Positions 6,259 through 6,875 of a stretch of 6,875 bases of DNA are shown here, piece after piece (position 1 is the stretch's first letter; each line of letters opens with the position of its first letter). The translations under genes and the position numbers were made by a program. The notes under the pieces are model-generated. The model was given only the letters and a program-made list of their open reading frames with translations. It did no database searches and had not been told where the DNA came from. Source of the stretch: Syntrophomonas sp. (lineage in GTDB: Bacteria > Bacillota > Syntrophomonadia > Syntrophomonadales > Syntrophomonadaceae); the NCBI GenBank assembly GCA_028709355.1, contig JAQVXF010000057.1, forward strand, positions 1 through 6,875, read 5' to 3'.

Positions 6259-6875
6259 ATGGCGAAACCGATAGTGGCTATCGTAGGTCGTCCCAATGTG
6301 GGCAAGTCAACCCTATTCAATCGTTTGGTGGGAACCCGCAAGGCGATCGTCGAAGATATCCCGGGTGTAACCCGTGACCGGCTGTATGACAGCACCGATT
6401 GGGCGGGACACGAATTCGTAATCATCGATACCGGGGGGATTAGATTCGATGAAGGGGACATTTTTGCCCGCGAGATCAAATTACAGGCCCAGTTGGCTAT
6501 CGAGGAAGCCGATGTAATCGTGCTGGTGCTTGATGCCCAGGAAGGTATCAGCCCTGAGGACGAGCAGGTCGCTGACCTGCTTCGGAAGAGCCGCAAGCCG
6601 GTGGTATTGGCCGCCAACAAGGTGGAGAACTTTGACCGCCAGTTGGAATATTTTGAGTTTTACAAGTTGGGTTTGGGCGAACCCATCCCAGTGTCGGCTA
6701 TGCATGGCCGAAATATCAATGAACTGTTGGATGCGGTGGTGAACCAATTTGCCCCACCGGAAGAGTACCTGGAGGATGAGGAAGCGACCAAAATAGCCAT
6801 CGTAGGTCGTCCCAATGTGGGCAAGTCCTCCCTGGTAAATGCCCTGCTGGGGGAGGAACGAGTGATTGTCAGCGA
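6259..6875 (+). CDS. der: Ribosome biogenesis GTPase Der (EngA), N-terminal part
   Basis: Double-domain GTPase needed for 50S subunit maturation. The first G domain shows G1 GRPNVGKST (residues 10-18), G2 in GVTRD, G3 DTGG, and G4 as NKVE (120-123) in place of the usual NKxD. Glu at this place in the first domain also occurs in some other Der proteins as I remember them (Thermotoga has NKAE), so it is probably tolerated. GEPIPVSAMHG follows as the G5 region. An acidic linker (PPEEYLEDEEATK) leads to the second G domain, whose P-loop GRPNVGKSS lies at 183-191. The gene leaves the window after 205 codons; the rest of domain two and the KH-like domain are missing. The ATG start has GGAGGT at 6249-6254. 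It is co-directional with the DUF512 gene, with 28 bases between. Confidence 0.98.
   Translation, partial: MAKPIVAIVGRPNVGKSTLFNRLVGTRKAIVEDIPGVTRDRLYDSTDWAGHEFVIIDTGGIRFDEGDIFAREIKLQAQLAIEEADVIVLVLDAQEGISPEDEQVADLLRKSRKPVVLAANKVENFDRQLEYFEFYKLGLGEPIPVSAMHGRNINELLDAVVNQFAPPEEYLEDEEATKIAIVGRPNVGKSSLVNALLGEERVIVS
6280..6308 (+). repeat. 29-base exact direct repeat, copy 1 (der P-loop 1)
   Basis: Encodes the end of the first beta strand and the P-loop (IVGRPNVGKS). It is identical base for base to 6799-6827, including all synonymous positions; the offset is 519 bases, which is 173 codons. Confidence 0.9.
6799..6827 (+). repeat. 29-base exact direct repeat, copy 2 (der P-loop 2)
   Basis: Second copy of the der P-loop repeat, encoding the same residues in the second G domain. 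Flanking codons differ (GCT against GCC before; ACC against TCC after, following the serine codons TCA and TCC). Confidence 0.9.

Noticed and set aside
6616..6627. NKVE in place of NKxD in Der as a sign of a broken GTPase
   Set aside because: All other motifs of the domain are intact, and Glu at this place in the first G domain appears to occur in other Der proteins, so it is likely natural variation.

Overview
The window is ordinary-looking core chromosome of a bacterium, most likely an anaerobic Firmicute of the class Clostridia, possibly of Syntrophomonas or Peptococcaceae type. Three things point there: an IspH enzyme fused in one frame to a four-domain ribosomal protein S1, an arrangement known from Clostridia; a PDZ/radical-SAM/DUF512 gene directly upstream of der, also a Clostridia pairing; and strong GGAGG-type ribosome binding sites. 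The genus is inferred, not shown. All recognisable genes lie on the + strand. I see no mobile element, CRISPR array, tRNA or rRNA.

Layout. Bases 1-2877 are the end of one transcription unit: the C-terminal part of a PlsC-type acyltransferase, the IspH-S1 fusion, a small FmdB-type zinc-ribbon protein, then a perfect 8-bp hairpin terminator. Bases 2878-4657 hold a second unit: a MobA-type molybdopterin guanylyltransferase and a type II isopentenyl-diphosphate isomerase (fni), separated by one base and closed by a second hairpin terminator. Bases 4658-4928 are non-coding as far as I can tell. They carry inverted repeats and a plausible promoter. The third unit follows: the PDZ/radical-SAM/DUF512 protein, then der, which runs off the right edge inside its second GTPase domain.

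How the genes relate. IspH makes IPP and DMAPP at the end of the MEP pathway and Fni interconverts them, so isoprenoid supply is represented twice. PlsC makes phosphatidic acid for membrane lipid. S1 and Der serve translation and ribosome assembly. MobA serves molybdenum or tungsten enzymes such as formate dehydrogenases.

The most unusual feature is in the second unit. Neither mobA nor fni has an in-frame ATG, GTG or TTG that would keep its conserved N-terminal motif. Both appear to start at AUU or AUA codons. At mobA the start region looks tandemly duplicated. Other points worth a look are a 29-base exact repeat between the two P-loops of der, altered acyltransferase motifs in PlsC, and competing inverted repeats ahead of the DUF512 gene. 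I found no convincing new multi-gene system.
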